A stretch of 64,000 nucleotides of DNA, taken from the NCBI GenBank assembly GCA_020162035.1, contig JAIUNM010000007.1, forward strand, positions 81,577 to 145,576. Reading direction: 5' to 3'. The DNA is from Bacteroidota bacterium (lineage in GTDB: Bacteria > Bacteroidota > Bacteroidia > B-17B0 > Aurantibacillaceae). Positions 48,041 through 57,800 of the stretch are shown here, piece after piece. The position numbers and the translations under genes were made by a program. The stretch's first letter is position 1; each line of letters starts with the position of its first letter. Under the pieces are notes generated by a model. The model saw nothing but the letters and a program-made list of their open reading frames with translations. It was not told the origin of the DNA and did no database searches.

Positions 48041-48871
48041 TTAAGATAAAACGTCAACTTCTTGTAAAATTGAATCGTAAAATTCGTTAAACGCATCTAG
48101 GTATTCTATTTCGTTTTTATATGCTAAAAATGGTTTACCTGTTTTTTTAATGTATTTTTCAATATCGGTATTTAACGTTTCGTCGCCTTGTATAACAGCA
48201 TCAGCATACTCAATTGCTTGTTTTTGCATATTAACATGGTTTGTTTCTTCTATTAAATGTTTTAAATCTTTTTTATTAAAGCCATCAAAACCTAATTTAT
48301 CTACAAATTTTTTATTTAAGTTTTTAGGATATTCATCGTTATATACCGAAACCGCAATTTTAGATTCAGCAAATAAAGGTTCATCGGCATAATACTTTTT
48401 AATGTACATTGGTAGTAAAGATGTAAACCATCCATGGCAATGTATAATATCTGGCTGCCAGCCTAGTTTTTTAACAGTTTCTACAACCCCTCGTACAAAA
48501 AACATACAACGTTCATCATTATCGTCAAAATGTTTACCCGAAGTTTTATCTGTTAATGTGCTTTTGCGGCTAAAATACTCTTCATTATCAATAAAATACA
48601 CTTGCATACGCGCACTTGGTATGCTTGCAACCTTTATAATTAATGGATGATCTACATCATTTATAACTAAATTCATCCCCGAAAGGCGAATAACTTCGTG
48701 TAATTGATGGCGACGTTCATTAATATTGCCGTACTTTGGCATAAAAGTTCTAATTTCTTTACCGCGCTCTTGAATACCTTGCGGTAAACGGCGAGAAATT
48801 TTTCCAATATATGTTTCATCTAAATATGGTGTTATATCCTGCGAAACAAAAAGAACTTTGGCTTTCTTCAT
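48041..48871 (-). CDS. Glycogen/starch synthase N-terminal-type protein
   Basis: A 276-residue protein matching only the N-terminal catalytic domain of glycogen synthase (GT5): LFVSQDITPYLDETYIGKISRRLPQGIQ, EIRTFMPKYGNINERRHQLHEVIRLSG and PDIIHCHGWFTSLLPMYIKKY. The C-terminal Rossmann domain is missing, as is usual for this short Bacteroidota form. The usual KTGGL loop is replaced by YIGKISRRLP. Whether it makes glycogen on its own is doubtful. It has a near-perfect promoter. Confidence 0.85.
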   Translation of the reverse strand: MKKAKVLFVSQDITPYLDETYIGKISRRLPQGIQERGKEIRTFMPKYGNINERRHQLHEVIRLSGMNLVINDVDHPLIIKVASIPSARMQVYFIDNEEYFSRKSTLTDKTSGKHFDDNDERCMFFVRGVVETVKKLGWQPDIIHCHGWFTSLLPMYIKKYYADEPLFAESKIAVSVYNDEYPKNLNKKFVDKLGFDGFNKKDLKHLIEETNHVNMQKQAIEYADAVIQGDETLNTDIEKYIKKTGKPFLAYKNEIEYLDAFNEFYDSILQEVDVLS

Positions 48872-48894
48872 AAATAGCTCCTAAAATGTAAATA

Positions 48895-48926
48895 CAAAAG
48901 TAATAAAAAAAAATCCATATTTCAAA
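48895..48926 (-). promoter_or_regulatory. Consensus promoter for the glgA-like gene
   Basis: On the minus strand TTTG (48923-48926), a 20-nt spacer and TACTTTTG (48895-48902) match the Bacteroidota consensus exactly, 24 nt before the start codon. Confidence 0.8.
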
Positions 48927-49003
48927 GAAAAATCTGTATTATTTTGGTTTTAATAGCTAAAAAATACCAATTTACCGTAATATTTTTACAATTAGCCCCT
49001 AAT

Positions 49004-49032
49004 TTTACAATCCATTTAATTTAATATTTTTG
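49004..49032 (+). promoter_or_regulatory. Promoter for panC
   Basis: TTTA (49004-49007), a 17-nt spacer and TATTTTTG (49025-49032). The -7 element overlaps an in-frame TTG, so that TTG cannot be the start; transcription should begin close to the GTG at 49039. Confidence 0.65.
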
Positions 49033-49038
49033 CGCTCT

Positions 49039-49875
49039 GTGAAAATAGCACGAACAATTATAGAATTAAACACTTTACTTAATCAATATAGAATAAGTTC
49101 AACTATAGGTTTTGTACCTACTATGGGGGCTTTGCATCAAGGACATTTGTCGTTAATTAACGAAAGTAAAATGCAATGTAATTTTACCGTTTGTAGCATT
49201 TTTGTTAACCCAACTCAGTTTAACGATAAAAAAGATTTAGAACGTTACCCAAGAACTGAAGATGAAGATCTTAAGTTACTTAAAGAAGCAAATTGCGATT
49301 TAGTGTTTTTGCCAAGCGTTTTAGAAATGTACCCAGAGCCTGATAAAAGAGTTTTTGATTTTGGAACATTAGATAAAGTTTTAGATGGAGAAGCAAGACC
49401 TGGACATTTTAATGGTGTTGCACAAATTGTAAGTAAATTATTTGACATTGTAAAACCAACTAAAGCTTTTTTTGGGCTAAAAGATTACCAACAAGTTTTA
49501 ATTATTAAAGCGTTAGTTAAACAACTTAATTTTAATATAGAGATAATTGCTTGCCCAATATTGAGAGAAAAAGACGGTTTAGCCATGAGTTCTAGAAATG
49601 CTTTGTTAAATGTTTCAGAAAGAAAATTAGCCGCATTAATTCCTCAATTAATGTCATCTATTCCATCACTTATAACTGCTGGTTATTCGTTTAATAGAAT
49701 TTTATTGCATTTTGAAACTAAATTTTTGGCAAATGGTTATAACTTAGATTATTTAAAGTTAGCTAATGCGCAAACACTTCAAATAGAAAATGATTTTACT
49801 GACAATCATCAACAAATTGTTTTAATTGCTTGTTTTGTCGGGAAAATAAGATTAATAGATAATCTTTTGCTATAA
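49039..49875 (+). CDS. panC: Pantothenate synthetase
   Basis: Joins pantoate and beta-alanine with ATP to make pantothenate, the coenzyme A precursor. About 278 residues from the GTG at 49039, chosen because the upstream TTG at 49030 is inside the promoter and because KIARTIIELN is the normal N terminus. Motifs: FVPTMGALHQGHLSLI (HxGH), FGLKDYQQVLII and CPILREKDGLAMSSRN. The 5' leader appears to be only a few nucleotides. Confidence 0.94.
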   Translation: MKIARTIIELNTLLNQYRISSTIGFVPTMGALHQGHLSLINESKMQCNFTVCSIFVNPTQFNDKKDLERYPRTEDEDLKLLKEANCDLVFLPSVLEMYPEPDKRVFDFGTLDKVLDGEARPGHFNGVAQIVSKLFDIVKPTKAFFGLKDYQQVLIIKALVKQLNFNIEIIACPILREKDGLAMSSRNALLNVSERKLAALIPQLMSSIPSLITAGYSFNRILLHFETKFLANGYNLDYLKLANAQTLQIENDFTDNHQQIVLIACFVGKIRLIDNLLL

Positions 49876-49896
49876 TTGATTAAGAATAATGTTAAA

Positions 49897-49938
49897 TTGG
49901 ACAAAATGTTCCAAATTAATTTGGAATAATCATTCCTA
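49897..49938 (+). promoter_or_regulatory. Operator array before the TetR gene
   Basis: Four half-sites begin exactly every 12 nt: TTGGAC (49897), TTCCAA (49909), TTGGAA (49921) and TTCCTA (49933). The central 18 nt TTCCAAATTAATTTGGAA is a perfect palindrome. The spacing suits binding of two TetR dimers and autoregulation. Confidence 0.7.
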
Positions 49939-49958
49939 TATAATATCTTTATACCATT

Positions 49959-50540
49959 ATGCCAAAAACAAAAAAATTTGATAAAACAGAAGTGCTATCA
50001 GCAGCAGCAAATCTCTTTAAACAAAAAGGATACAACGGAACATCAATGGACGAAGTTTTAAAAGCAACAGGTTTAAGCAGAAGTAGTTTATACGACACGT
50101 TTGGAGATAAACATAATTTATACATTGAATCGTTAGAATTTTACCAAAAAAATAGTTTAACACATTCCGAAAAAATTGAAGAAAAACCAATTAATGGTTT
50201 ACAAAAAATAGATTATTTATTTAAAAATGTGGTAAACCATTTAATTGCACACCCTGATGATAACGGCTGTTTATTAGTAAATGCCGCAGCAGAAATGAGC
50301 AAGCAATGTTTTAAAACACAACAGGTAATTTGTAATAATAAAGATGAGGTACAGGATTTATTAACCAATTGGTTAAACGATGCTCAAAACAGTAAAGTTT
50401 TAAAACTTAGTAAACCAACTAAAAATTACTCGCAATTTTTGTATAATACCCTTTTGGGTTTACGCGTTATGAGCCAAAGCGGTGCCACAAAACAAGAATT
50501 AAATAATGTTGTAAAAGTAACTATAGACTCTTTAAATTAA
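49959..50540 (+). CDS. TetR/AcrR family transcriptional regulator
   Basis: A 193-residue repressor with the N-terminal helix-turn-helix: FKQKGYNGTSMDEVLKATGL then SRSSLYDTFGDKHNLYIESLEFYQ. The C-terminal ligand-binding domain contains NGCLLVNAAAEMS, typical of the TetR_C_11/AefR-like branch. The ligand is unknown. It probably represses itself and the overlapping tatD-prmA genes through the operator array. Confidence 0.9.
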   Translation: MPKTKKFDKTEVLSAAANLFKQKGYNGTSMDEVLKATGLSRSSLYDTFGDKHNLYIESLEFYQKNSLTHSEKIEEKPINGLQKIDYLFKNVVNHLIAHPDDNGCLLVNAAAEMSKQCFKTQQVICNNKDEVQDLLTNWLNDAQNSKVLKLSKPTKNYSQFLYNTLLGLRVMSQSGATKQELNNVVKVTIDSLN

Positions 50541-51307
50541 TGTACTTTGTAGAAACGCACACGCATTTATATGCGAGCGAATTTGATGGAGATAGAAAAG
50601 CTTTAATTGATAAAGCTTTAAAAAATAATATTAAAAAGTTTTATTTGCCTAATGTAGATTCAAATTCTATTGAGGCTATGTTACAATTAGAAACAAACTA
50701 TCCTGAAAATTGTTTCCCATTAATGGGTTTGCACCCTTGTAGCGTAAATGAAACTGTTGAACAAGAATTAAAAATTGTACACAATTGGTTAAAACAACGA
50801 AAATTTGTTGGTATAGGCGAAATTGGAATTGATTTGTATTGGGATAAAACTTTTATTGAACAACAAAAAAATGCATTTACTCAGCAAATTAATTGGGCAT
50901 TAGAGTATAACTACCCAATTGTTATTCATTGCCGAAATGCATTTAATGAAATTTACGAAATATTAATGCAGTTTAATCAATTGCCTAAAGGTATTTTTCA
51001 TTGTTTTAGTGGTGATACTATTGAAGCAAAAAAAATTATTGAAAACACTCCATTTAAATTAGGCATTGGTGGTGTTGTTACATTTAAAAATAGTGGCTTA
51101 GATAAAGTAGTTAGTGAAATAGATTTAAAGCATATTGTTTTAGAAACTGATGCGCCTTACCTTGCCCCTGTTCCCTTTAGAGGAAAAAGAAACGAGCCAG
51201 TTTACCTTTTAGAAGTTGCAAAAAAAATTGCAGAAATTAAACAATGTTCAATTGTAGATGTTGCAAACATTACAACTCAAAATGCCGAAGCAATTTTTAA
51301 TAATTAA
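50540..51307 (+). CDS. TatD family metal-dependent DNase
   Basis: A 255-residue TIM-barrel hydrolase with THTHLYASEF (residues 6-15), MGLHPCSV, FVGIGEIGIDLYW, PIVIHCRNAF, IFHCFSGDT and LETDAPYLAPVPFRG, all the metal-binding motifs. By family it is a 3'-5' exonuclease acting in DNA repair or tRNA/DNA turnover. Its ATG overlaps the TetR stop as TAATG, giving translational coupling. Confidence 0.93.
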   Translation: MYFVETHTHLYASEFDGDRKALIDKALKNNIKKFYLPNVDSNSIEAMLQLETNYPENCFPLMGLHPCSVNETVEQELKIVHNWLKQRKFVGIGEIGIDLYWDKTFIEQQKNAFTQQINWALEYNYPIVIHCRNAFNEIYEILMQFNQLPKGIFHCFSGDTIEAKKIIENTPFKLGIGGVVTFKNSGLDKVVSEIDLKHIVLETDAPYLAPVPFRGKRNEPVYLLEVAKKIAEIKQCSIVDVANITTQNAEAIFNN

Positions 51308-51325
51308 TTTTTATAGATTTACTAA

Positions 51326-52153
51326 ATGAACTACCTAAATTATCAATTTACTGTTACCCCCCCCGAACCAGGAAGCGAAATATTAATGGCTATAATTGCC
51401 GATTTTGGTTTTGATACCTTTAATACAACACCTAACGGTTTTGAAGCGTTTATAAAAGAAGATGAAGCTAAAAATATTAATTTATCAGATTTAAAATTTG
51501 ATGATTTTAACTATGCATTTACAATTCAAAAAATAGAACAAACTAATTGGAATAATGAATGGGAAAAAAATTTCGAACCTGTAATTATTGATGATTTGTT
51601 AGCCATTAGAGCTAACTTTCATCAACCCATTAATAATGTAAAATTTAATATAGAAATTACACCTAAAATGAGTTTTGGCACAGGCCACCACCAAACAACA
51701 CGTTTAGTTTCTAAACAATTATTTAATTTAAATTTTAAAGATAAACGCGTTTTAGATATGGGCTGCGGTACAGGAATTTTAGCCATTTTATCAGAATTTT
51801 TAGGTGCAAAAAATGTTTTAGGGATTGATATTGATGAATGGAGTGTAGAAAACAGTATTGAAAATGTTACCATTAATAAATGTAAAACCATACACATTAA
51901 AAAAGGAGATATACAAGATTTAGAAATTGAAAATAATTTTGATATAATTTTAGCTAACATAAATAAAAACATTTTAAAACAACATATACCTTCCTATAGC
52001 AAAAAACTAAACGCCGATGGTAAATTAATTTTAAGCGGTTTTTTTACAACAGATACTGCGGAGTTAATAGATTTGTGCAAACAACACCAACTTGTTTTAG
52101 ATACCAATAATTTTGAAAATGAATGGGCAATGTTAATGTTAAGTAAACATTAA
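51326..52153 (+). CDS. prmA: Ribosomal protein L11 methyltransferase
   Basis: A 275-residue SAM-dependent enzyme that methylates ribosomal protein L11. The N-terminal L11-binding domain (MNYLNYQFTVTPPEPGSEIL) is followed by MSFGTGHHQTTRLVSKQL, SAM motif VLDMGCGTGILAILSEFLGA and DIILANINKNILKQHIPSYSKKL. The length is normal for Bacteroidota. It is 18 nt behind tatD. Confidence 0.93.
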   Translation: MNYLNYQFTVTPPEPGSEILMAIIADFGFDTFNTTPNGFEAFIKEDEAKNINLSDLKFDDFNYAFTIQKIEQTNWNNEWEKNFEPVIIDDLLAIRANFHQPINNVKFNIEITPKMSFGTGHHQTTRLVSKQLFNLNFKDKRVLDMGCGTGILAILSEFLGAKNVLGIDIDEWSVENSIENVTINKCKTIHIKKGDIQDLEIENNFDIILANINKNILKQHIPSYSKKLNADGKLILSGFFTTDTAELIDLCKQHQLVLDTNNFENEWAMLMLSKH

Positions 52154-52326
52154 TTAATAAATAATGTAAATACGTTTATTTTTCCAAAATAAATCGTCCA
52201 CTTTGTGTTTGAAATTCCAAATAATCAGCTTTCTTTATAATATACTATTAACAATTTATTTAGTTTATTAACACTTTAAAAAAGCACCATAGTTAATTAC
52301 TCCCTTTTTTTGTTCATAATAGCGTT

Positions 52327-52356
52327 TTTGTAAGTAAAGCAAGTGTTGTATTTTAC
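52327..52356 (+). promoter_or_regulatory. Putative promoter for the condensin-like operon
   Basis: TTTG (52327-52330), an 18-nt spacer and TATTTTAC (52349-52356), 25 nt before the ATG. The last two bases differ from TAnnTTTG. The other 200 bases of this spacer show no gene. Confidence 0.4.
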
Positions 52357-52381
52357 AATGTTAAACATAAGCACTTTTTAA

Positions 52382-53635
52382 ATGGCTTTACAAGTAAATG
52401 TAAACGATATACTTAATCAACTTTACCAACACCGAAGTGTAGTTGAGTTTTTATTTGCCAACCGCGAAAACATAACGGTTAACGAGTTATTATCGCGTGA
52501 TGATATTTCGCCCGAAGGTTACCAAAGGTTAAAAGCACTTGAATTAGTTTTTGAATATGAAAATATTGTAAGCTTAAACGATGCAGTAATTGCCATGTTT
52601 GAAGACTTTATGGAAATTGGCGAAGTAACTCCAGGTTTAGTTAACGATTACATAAACGAACTTAAACGCTATATTCGTTTTTATCAAGAAGTGCACGAAC
52701 ATCGCTTTTTACGAAGCATTAAGAAATATTTAAAACGCATAAACATTGCCTTGCCTCGTGAAATAATAAAACTTCAAAAAAATGTAGATGATACATATAA
52801 AAACGAAGCCAACTATAGAATTAAATTACATAAGCTCGAAGATTATCGCGAAAAACGTGATACTATCATAGAATTTATTAGAAAAACCGAAGATATAATT
52901 TCTGACACCAGACAATTATTTACTTACACAAATGATACAGAACTATTTGGTATTGTAACAAACCTAAAAAGCACTTTAATTGAAAACTTAGATTTTTTAA
53001 TTGAAATACAAACAGATATAACGGATTACATTAATAAAATTCAATTTCAGTTAGATGTTTATTTAAAAGCACAACGTTTAAAAGAAATAAAAGACCATGG
53101 TACATTGCATTACCGTACTGATTTTTTAGAGCAAGTGAAAAATGTAAAAACATTAAAACACAATGGCGTTAAAGGCCCGCGTACTAAAATTGCAATAGAT
53201 TTTTTATTTTCAGATGAAGGTCATGTTTTATGTAAACGTGTTGCCGAAAAATATAAATTATCACGGTTAATGATGCGTGGTATTGCAGGTAAATTACCAA
53301 GCAATTTTAAAGACCAATTAATTGACCAACAAATAAAATTAGACGTAGAAAAATTAGTTGATAAATTTTTAAATCAAAACAAACTTAATTTATTTGAATA
53401 TTTGATAGATTATAAATTCCCTAAAGCCGTTGGCACAGTTAGTTTTGAAGACAGGCTTTCAATTTTTGTTGAAATAGCAATGGAATATCAAAACAGTTTA
53501 GATTTTAAATATCGCCTAGGCTATCACGATTATTTAGATAATGCTCAAACAAAAAAGCGATTAGGCTATACAATTATTTTACCATTAAAAACTGAGGATA
53601 AAAAGAAGAAAAAAGAAACTCAAAGTGCAAATTAA
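52382..53635 (+). CDS. Kleisin-like subunit of a condensin-type complex (MukF/MksF/JetA-like)
   Basis: A 417-residue all-alpha soluble protein. The N terminus looks like a winged-helix domain (QVNVNDILNQLYQHRSVVEF and LLSRDDISPEGYQRLKALELV), the middle is a long helical and coiled-coil region (about residues 100-260), and the C terminus ends in a Lys-rich tail. Size, helix content and position directly before a KITE-like gene and a giant coiled-coil ATPase match the kleisin of MukBEF, MksBEF or Wadjet JetA. The assignment rests mainly on operon layout. Confidence 0.72.
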   Translation: MALQVNVNDILNQLYQHRSVVEFLFANRENITVNELLSRDDISPEGYQRLKALELVFEYENIVSLNDAVIAMFEDFMEIGEVTPGLVNDYINELKRYIRFYQEVHEHRFLRSIKKYLKRINIALPREIIKLQKNVDDTYKNEANYRIKLHKLEDYREKRDTIIEFIRKTEDIISDTRQLFTYTNDTELFGIVTNLKSTLIENLDFLIEIQTDITDYINKIQFQLDVYLKAQRLKEIKDHGTLHYRTDFLEQVKNVKTLKHNGVKGPRTKIAIDFLFSDEGHVLCKRVAEKYKLSRLMMRGIAGKLPSNFKDQLIDQQIKLDVEKLVDKFLNQNKLNLFEYLIDYKFPKAVGTVSFEDRLSIFVEIAMEYQNSLDFKYRLGYHDYLDNAQTKKRLGYTIILPLKTEDKKKKKETQSAN

Positions 53636-53650
53636 AAATCTTAATAAATT

Positions 53651-54259
53651 ATGAACGCAGAAGATTACGGATTACCAAGACAAACACACGATATTTTTGC
53701 AATTATGGCTCGTGGACATTTTATAAGCAGTAATGGCACAAAAGACAACATGAGTAAATTGTATGATGTGATTAATAACCCAGAAAACTTTGACAGACTA
53801 CAAGCTTACTTTAATGTTATACGATATAATATTGAAAGAGGTAACAATTATTTTTATTTCTCTAGATTAAACGAAGCCAATAGTTTAATAGAGCAAAAAT
53901 TAGAAACGTTTGAAAGATACATAGATGTTATTGATTTATTTGCAAGTATGGATAATAAAATAACCATAGGTGCACGTTTTAGACCAAGCGAAATTGCCGA
54001 AGAGTGTAATGCAAACGTAAGATTAAAACAAAAATTACAAAAAATTCCAATGTATCGAAGCGAAACATTATTAAACAAAGTACGAGATATTTGTAATTTA
54101 ATGACGCGTGATTCTTTTTTAGAATTAGAAGACGAGCAAACTGAAAGTTATAAAGTACTAGATGCTTACACTTATTTGTTAGATATGATAAATGCAATTA
54201 GTATTTATGAAGAAACAAGCGGAAATGAAAGTAATAGTAATGGAATAATTTTGAATTAA
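53651..54259 (+). CDS. KITE-like subunit of a condensin-type complex (MukE/MksE/JetB-like)
   Basis: A 202-residue protein of winged-helix character: LPRQTHDIFAIMARGHFISS, AYFNVIRYNIERGNNYFYFSRL, and FLELEDEQTESYKVLDAYTYLLDMINAI. The YFYFSRLNEA segment resembles the strand-loop of MukE/JetB proteins. It would bridge the kleisin and the ATPase heads. It follows the kleisin gene by 15 nt and is separated from the ATPase gene by the GxxExxY cassette. Confidence 0.72.
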   Translation: MNAEDYGLPRQTHDIFAIMARGHFISSNGTKDNMSKLYDVINNPENFDRLQAYFNVIRYNIERGNNYFYFSRLNEANSLIEQKLETFERYIDVIDLFASMDNKITIGARFRPSEIAEECNANVRLKQKLQKIPMYRSETLLNKVRDICNLMTRDSFLELEDEQTESYKVLDAYTYLLDMINAISIYEETSGNESNSNGIILN

Positions 54260-54261
54260 TA

Positions 54262-54291
54262 AACCATATAAGAAATATAAGTTCATATCAG
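54262..54291 (+). repeat. Left inverted repeat of the GxxExxY cassette
   Basis: Starts aaccatataagaaatataag, 2 nt after the stop of the KITE-like gene. It pairs with 54773-54802. Confidence 0.65.
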
Positions 54292-54323
54292 ATAATTGCA
54301 CTAAGCCGAACTGAAATTAAATA

Positions 54324-54713
54324 ATGAAAAGAACAAAACTATATTATAAAGAATTAGTTTATGCAGCTAATGGTGTTGCTATTAAAGTTCATAAAGAGTT
54401 GGGATCGGGTTTACTCGAATCTGTCTATCACAAATGCTTAATTCATGAATTGAAACATAGGAATATTTCATTTAAATCGGGATTAAAAATACCCGTTGTA
54501 TATAAAAACTTAGAATTAGATGCAGATATAAAATGTGATATATTTATTGAAAATGATTTAGTTGTGGGGTTAAAAGCGGTCGAATCAGTTTTACCAGTTT
54601 ATGAAGCGCAACTCTTAACTTATATGAAATTATTGAAAGTACCTATGGACTTATTAATAAATTTTAATTGTATAAACATTTTCAAAGAAGGTCAAAAAAC
54701 ATATGTTAATTAA
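54324..54713 (+). CDS. GxxExxY protein (PD-(D/E)XK-like fold)
   Basis: A 129-residue protein of the GxxExxY family: KVHKELGSGLLESVYHKCLIHEL contains the signature G-LL-E-SV-Y, followed by LKIPVVYKNLELDADIKCDIFIENDLVVGLKAVESV, which resembles the PD-(D/E)XK nuclease core. Related proteins occur within 23S rRNA intervening sequences and as stray single genes in Bacteroidota. The usual ELK is GLKAVES here. The function is unknown; it lies in an apparent mobile cassette. Confidence 0.9.
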   Translation: MKRTKLYYKELVYAANGVAIKVHKELGSGLLESVYHKCLIHELKHRNISFKSGLKIPVVYKNLELDADIKCDIFIENDLVVGLKAVESVLPVYEAQLLTYMKLLKVPMDLLINFNCINIFKEGQKTYVN

Positions 54714-54772
54714 TTATACTGGGAATTAATTGAAGAATAATATTACAAATAAATAAAATAAATTAAAATAAA

Positions 54773-54802
54773 CTTAAATGTCCTTAAATGCCTTATATGG
54801 TT
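54773..54802 (+). repeat. Right inverted repeat of the GxxExxY cassette
   Basis: Ends ccttatatggtt, 21 nt before the ATG of the SMC-like gene, and contains two copies of cttaaatg. Confidence 0.65.
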
Positions 54803-54823
54803 CAAAATAAATAGAAAGATAAA

Positions 54824-57800
54824 ATGGAAAACGTAAGAATATTAAATAGAATTGTAGAAATTAACATTGCAAACGTAAAGTATGCAGATATTGAATTATG
54901 TGGAAATACGTGTTTTGTTGGAACCAATAATTTTGGCAAAACTTCACTACAACGTGCAATATTATTTTTTTACAGTGCAAACAGCAGAGGATTAGGAATT
55001 GCGCAATCACAAAAAAGTTTTGAAGAACATTATTTCAGATACGAGAATTCATACTTAATCTATGAAATTGCAACCGAAGACAAATCCTTTTTTGTAATGG
55101 TTTACCGCCATAATAAATTAGTGTTTAGGTTTGTTGATGCGCCTTATAATCCAGATTTCTTTTTAAATAGCGAAGATGAAGCTATGAAAATAAAAGAAAT
55201 CATTTCTAATCTTGAGCGAAGAGGCATTTACATCTCTAATCAAATTGATACATTTGAAAGATATAGAAATATTATTTATGGTACAGAAACAGATAAACAA
55301 CTTTCTAAATTTCATTTATTAAAAGGAAACGAAAAATATGGTAATATTCCTAAATCAATTACCAATGTATTTTTATCTTCTAAAAGTAGTATCGATTCAA
55401 GGTTTATAAAAGATTTTATTGCTAACTCTTTAACCGATCAAAACTCTTCAATTAAATTAGAACAAGTTGAACGTCAATTACGTCAATTTAACGAAAAATA
55501 TACCGATATAGAAACTTATATTAAAAAAGAAACTAATCAGTTAATTGAGTTAATAGATAAAAAATACGACCAAGTACAAATGCTTAAGGGCGCGCAAATG
55601 GAGTTAGCCGATAAACTTGGAAGCAGTATAAGATTTGCTGAAACTCAAAACGAAGCCATAAGAGAATCAGCTAAAAAGAAAGAAGAAGAACTTGAAACGC
55701 TTACAAACGAACACGAGCAACAAAGTGAAGCCATTCAAGAAAAACAAAATGATATTAGAGAAGAAATAGGTTTTTACGATAGAACAATTAGAGAAGCCAA
55801 TAAAAAACTAAAAGAATATAAAGAAAATAATATTGAAGAAGCTGTTGAAAAACATGCAGAACGAGAGAAATTACAAGTTGAATTAAATATAGCACGTAGA
55901 GAATATGAGAGTTTAACAAGCAATGTATCTAGTATAGAACTTAAATATTCATCGTTAATAGAGCAATTAAGAAATGATAAAGCGGCTTACATAAATAAAA
56001 TAAATTCTAAAACAAGCGAAATATTTAATCATTATAATGAATTGCAATTATTGCAAAAAAACGAATTTAATAAGCGCGATGCAGAATTAAAACAAAAACG
56101 AGACGAAGCCATTTCTGATGTTGGTGCAGAAGTTACAGCAAAACAAATTGAATTTAATGAATTAAAAAGCGAAGAAAAAGTTATAAGAAACACACGTTTT
56201 TATGAGCAAGAAATTAAAGCGCTTGAAACTGAATTAGCAGAATTAAGAGCAATTAATTATAAAAACAAAAGCGAAAAAGCCATTAAACAAAACATGGTAC
56301 AAACCATACAACGCGAATGGGAAGCTTTAGAATTAAAAATTAAAACAGCCTTAAATAACAAAATAAACCAAACTAATTCCGAGGTTGTAAAACTTAAAAC
56401 AGAAATAAAAGAAATAGAAAATAAACTTAATGTGCAACACGATGCATTTTATGGCTATTTAGAAAAAAATGTAAAAAACTGGCAAGAAAATATTGGTAAA
56501 GTAGTAAACGAAAAACTATTGTTTAGAACAGATTTAGCACCAGAAGTTAAAGAACAAACAGCTAGTACACTTTATGGCATAAGCTTAAATTTAGAAAATG
56601 TTGAAATTATTTCTAAATCAATTGAAGAGTATCAATTTGAAAAAAACGAAAGACTTGCAAATATTAGAGATTTAGAAGAAGGATTAAACCAATTTCAAAC
56701 TGCAAACAACGAAGAAAAAATGTTGGCTGCTGATAGATTTGGTAAACAATTGGGCGAATTAAAAGAAGATTTAAAAGTATTAACCTACTCTTTAGAATTA
56801 GCAGATAAACGCGAACAAAAATTACAAATAGAACTAGAAGATTGGAAAATAAAGGCGGGTACAGAAGTTGAAGATTCTTTAAGTGGTAACCGCCAACGTT
56901 TAAATATTATTGAAGAGGAATTATCTATTTTAAATAAAAAGAAAAATAATGTTTTAAACGATTTTAATAATCAGTTTGATAAACTAAATGCATACAATCT
57001 TGAACGTTTAACTGAACTTAAAGAACGACAAGAAACTGAAATTAGCGAACTTGAGGTAGAGAAAAAAAATCAAGTAAAAGAATTCGAAAATAAAGAAGAT
57101 GAATTAAGTAAAGAAAAAGAAAGTAATTTTAAAAATAAAGGTGTTGATGCTAAACAATTAAAATCAGTTGAAGGGAGATTAAAAGAATTACAAGATGCTT
57201 TAAAAGAAATTGAACAATACGCTCAAATTGTAAATGATTATCTAAAAGATAAACGCGAAAAATTTGATAAACTACCAGATTTAATTCAAAAGAAAGAAGA
57301 ATTTGTAAAAACAAATAATGATTTAAGTGCACAATTAGAAGAGAATACCCGTAAGTTTAATTTAAAACGTATGGAGTTAAATAAAGCTAAACGTGCCTTT
57401 GATGAAGAATTAATTGAGTTTAATAACGGTATTCGTTTTTATACCGAAACATTTAGAGAATCGCCTGTACATAATAAATACGCTGATATTATTGAGCGCG
57501 CAGAACCTAAACGCACCAACTTTAAAATAGCAGATTTATGTACACAAATGCTAAAAAACGATTCGCATTTTAACGAAGAGTATGGAGCGTTTCAACGTTA
57601 CATAAACGAATTTGCAGGTAAATTTAGATTAGATAACCACTTTAATTTTATAATAAGAACCGATGCCACACAGGGCGAATACGAAAGATTTGCTCAAAAT
57701 TTACGAAGCTTTATTAATGAAAATAAAATCGAATTATCTATTGCCGAAACAGCAACTCAAATTGGTTTAGTAACAGATAGTATAGCTACTAAAGTAAAAG

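Larger units (their letters stand above)
54262..54802 (+). mobile_element. GxxExxY cassette with 30-nt terminal inverted repeats
   Basis: About 541 bp between the second and third condensin-like genes. The ends (54262-54291 and 54773-54802) are inverted repeats: the outermost 11 nt (aaccatataag) are perfect, and roughly 24 of 30 positions match. Each end is itself built of short CTTAAATG/CTTATATG-like units. The cassette holds only the GxxExxY gene. I infer an inserted, IVS-like unit. Confidence 0.6.
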
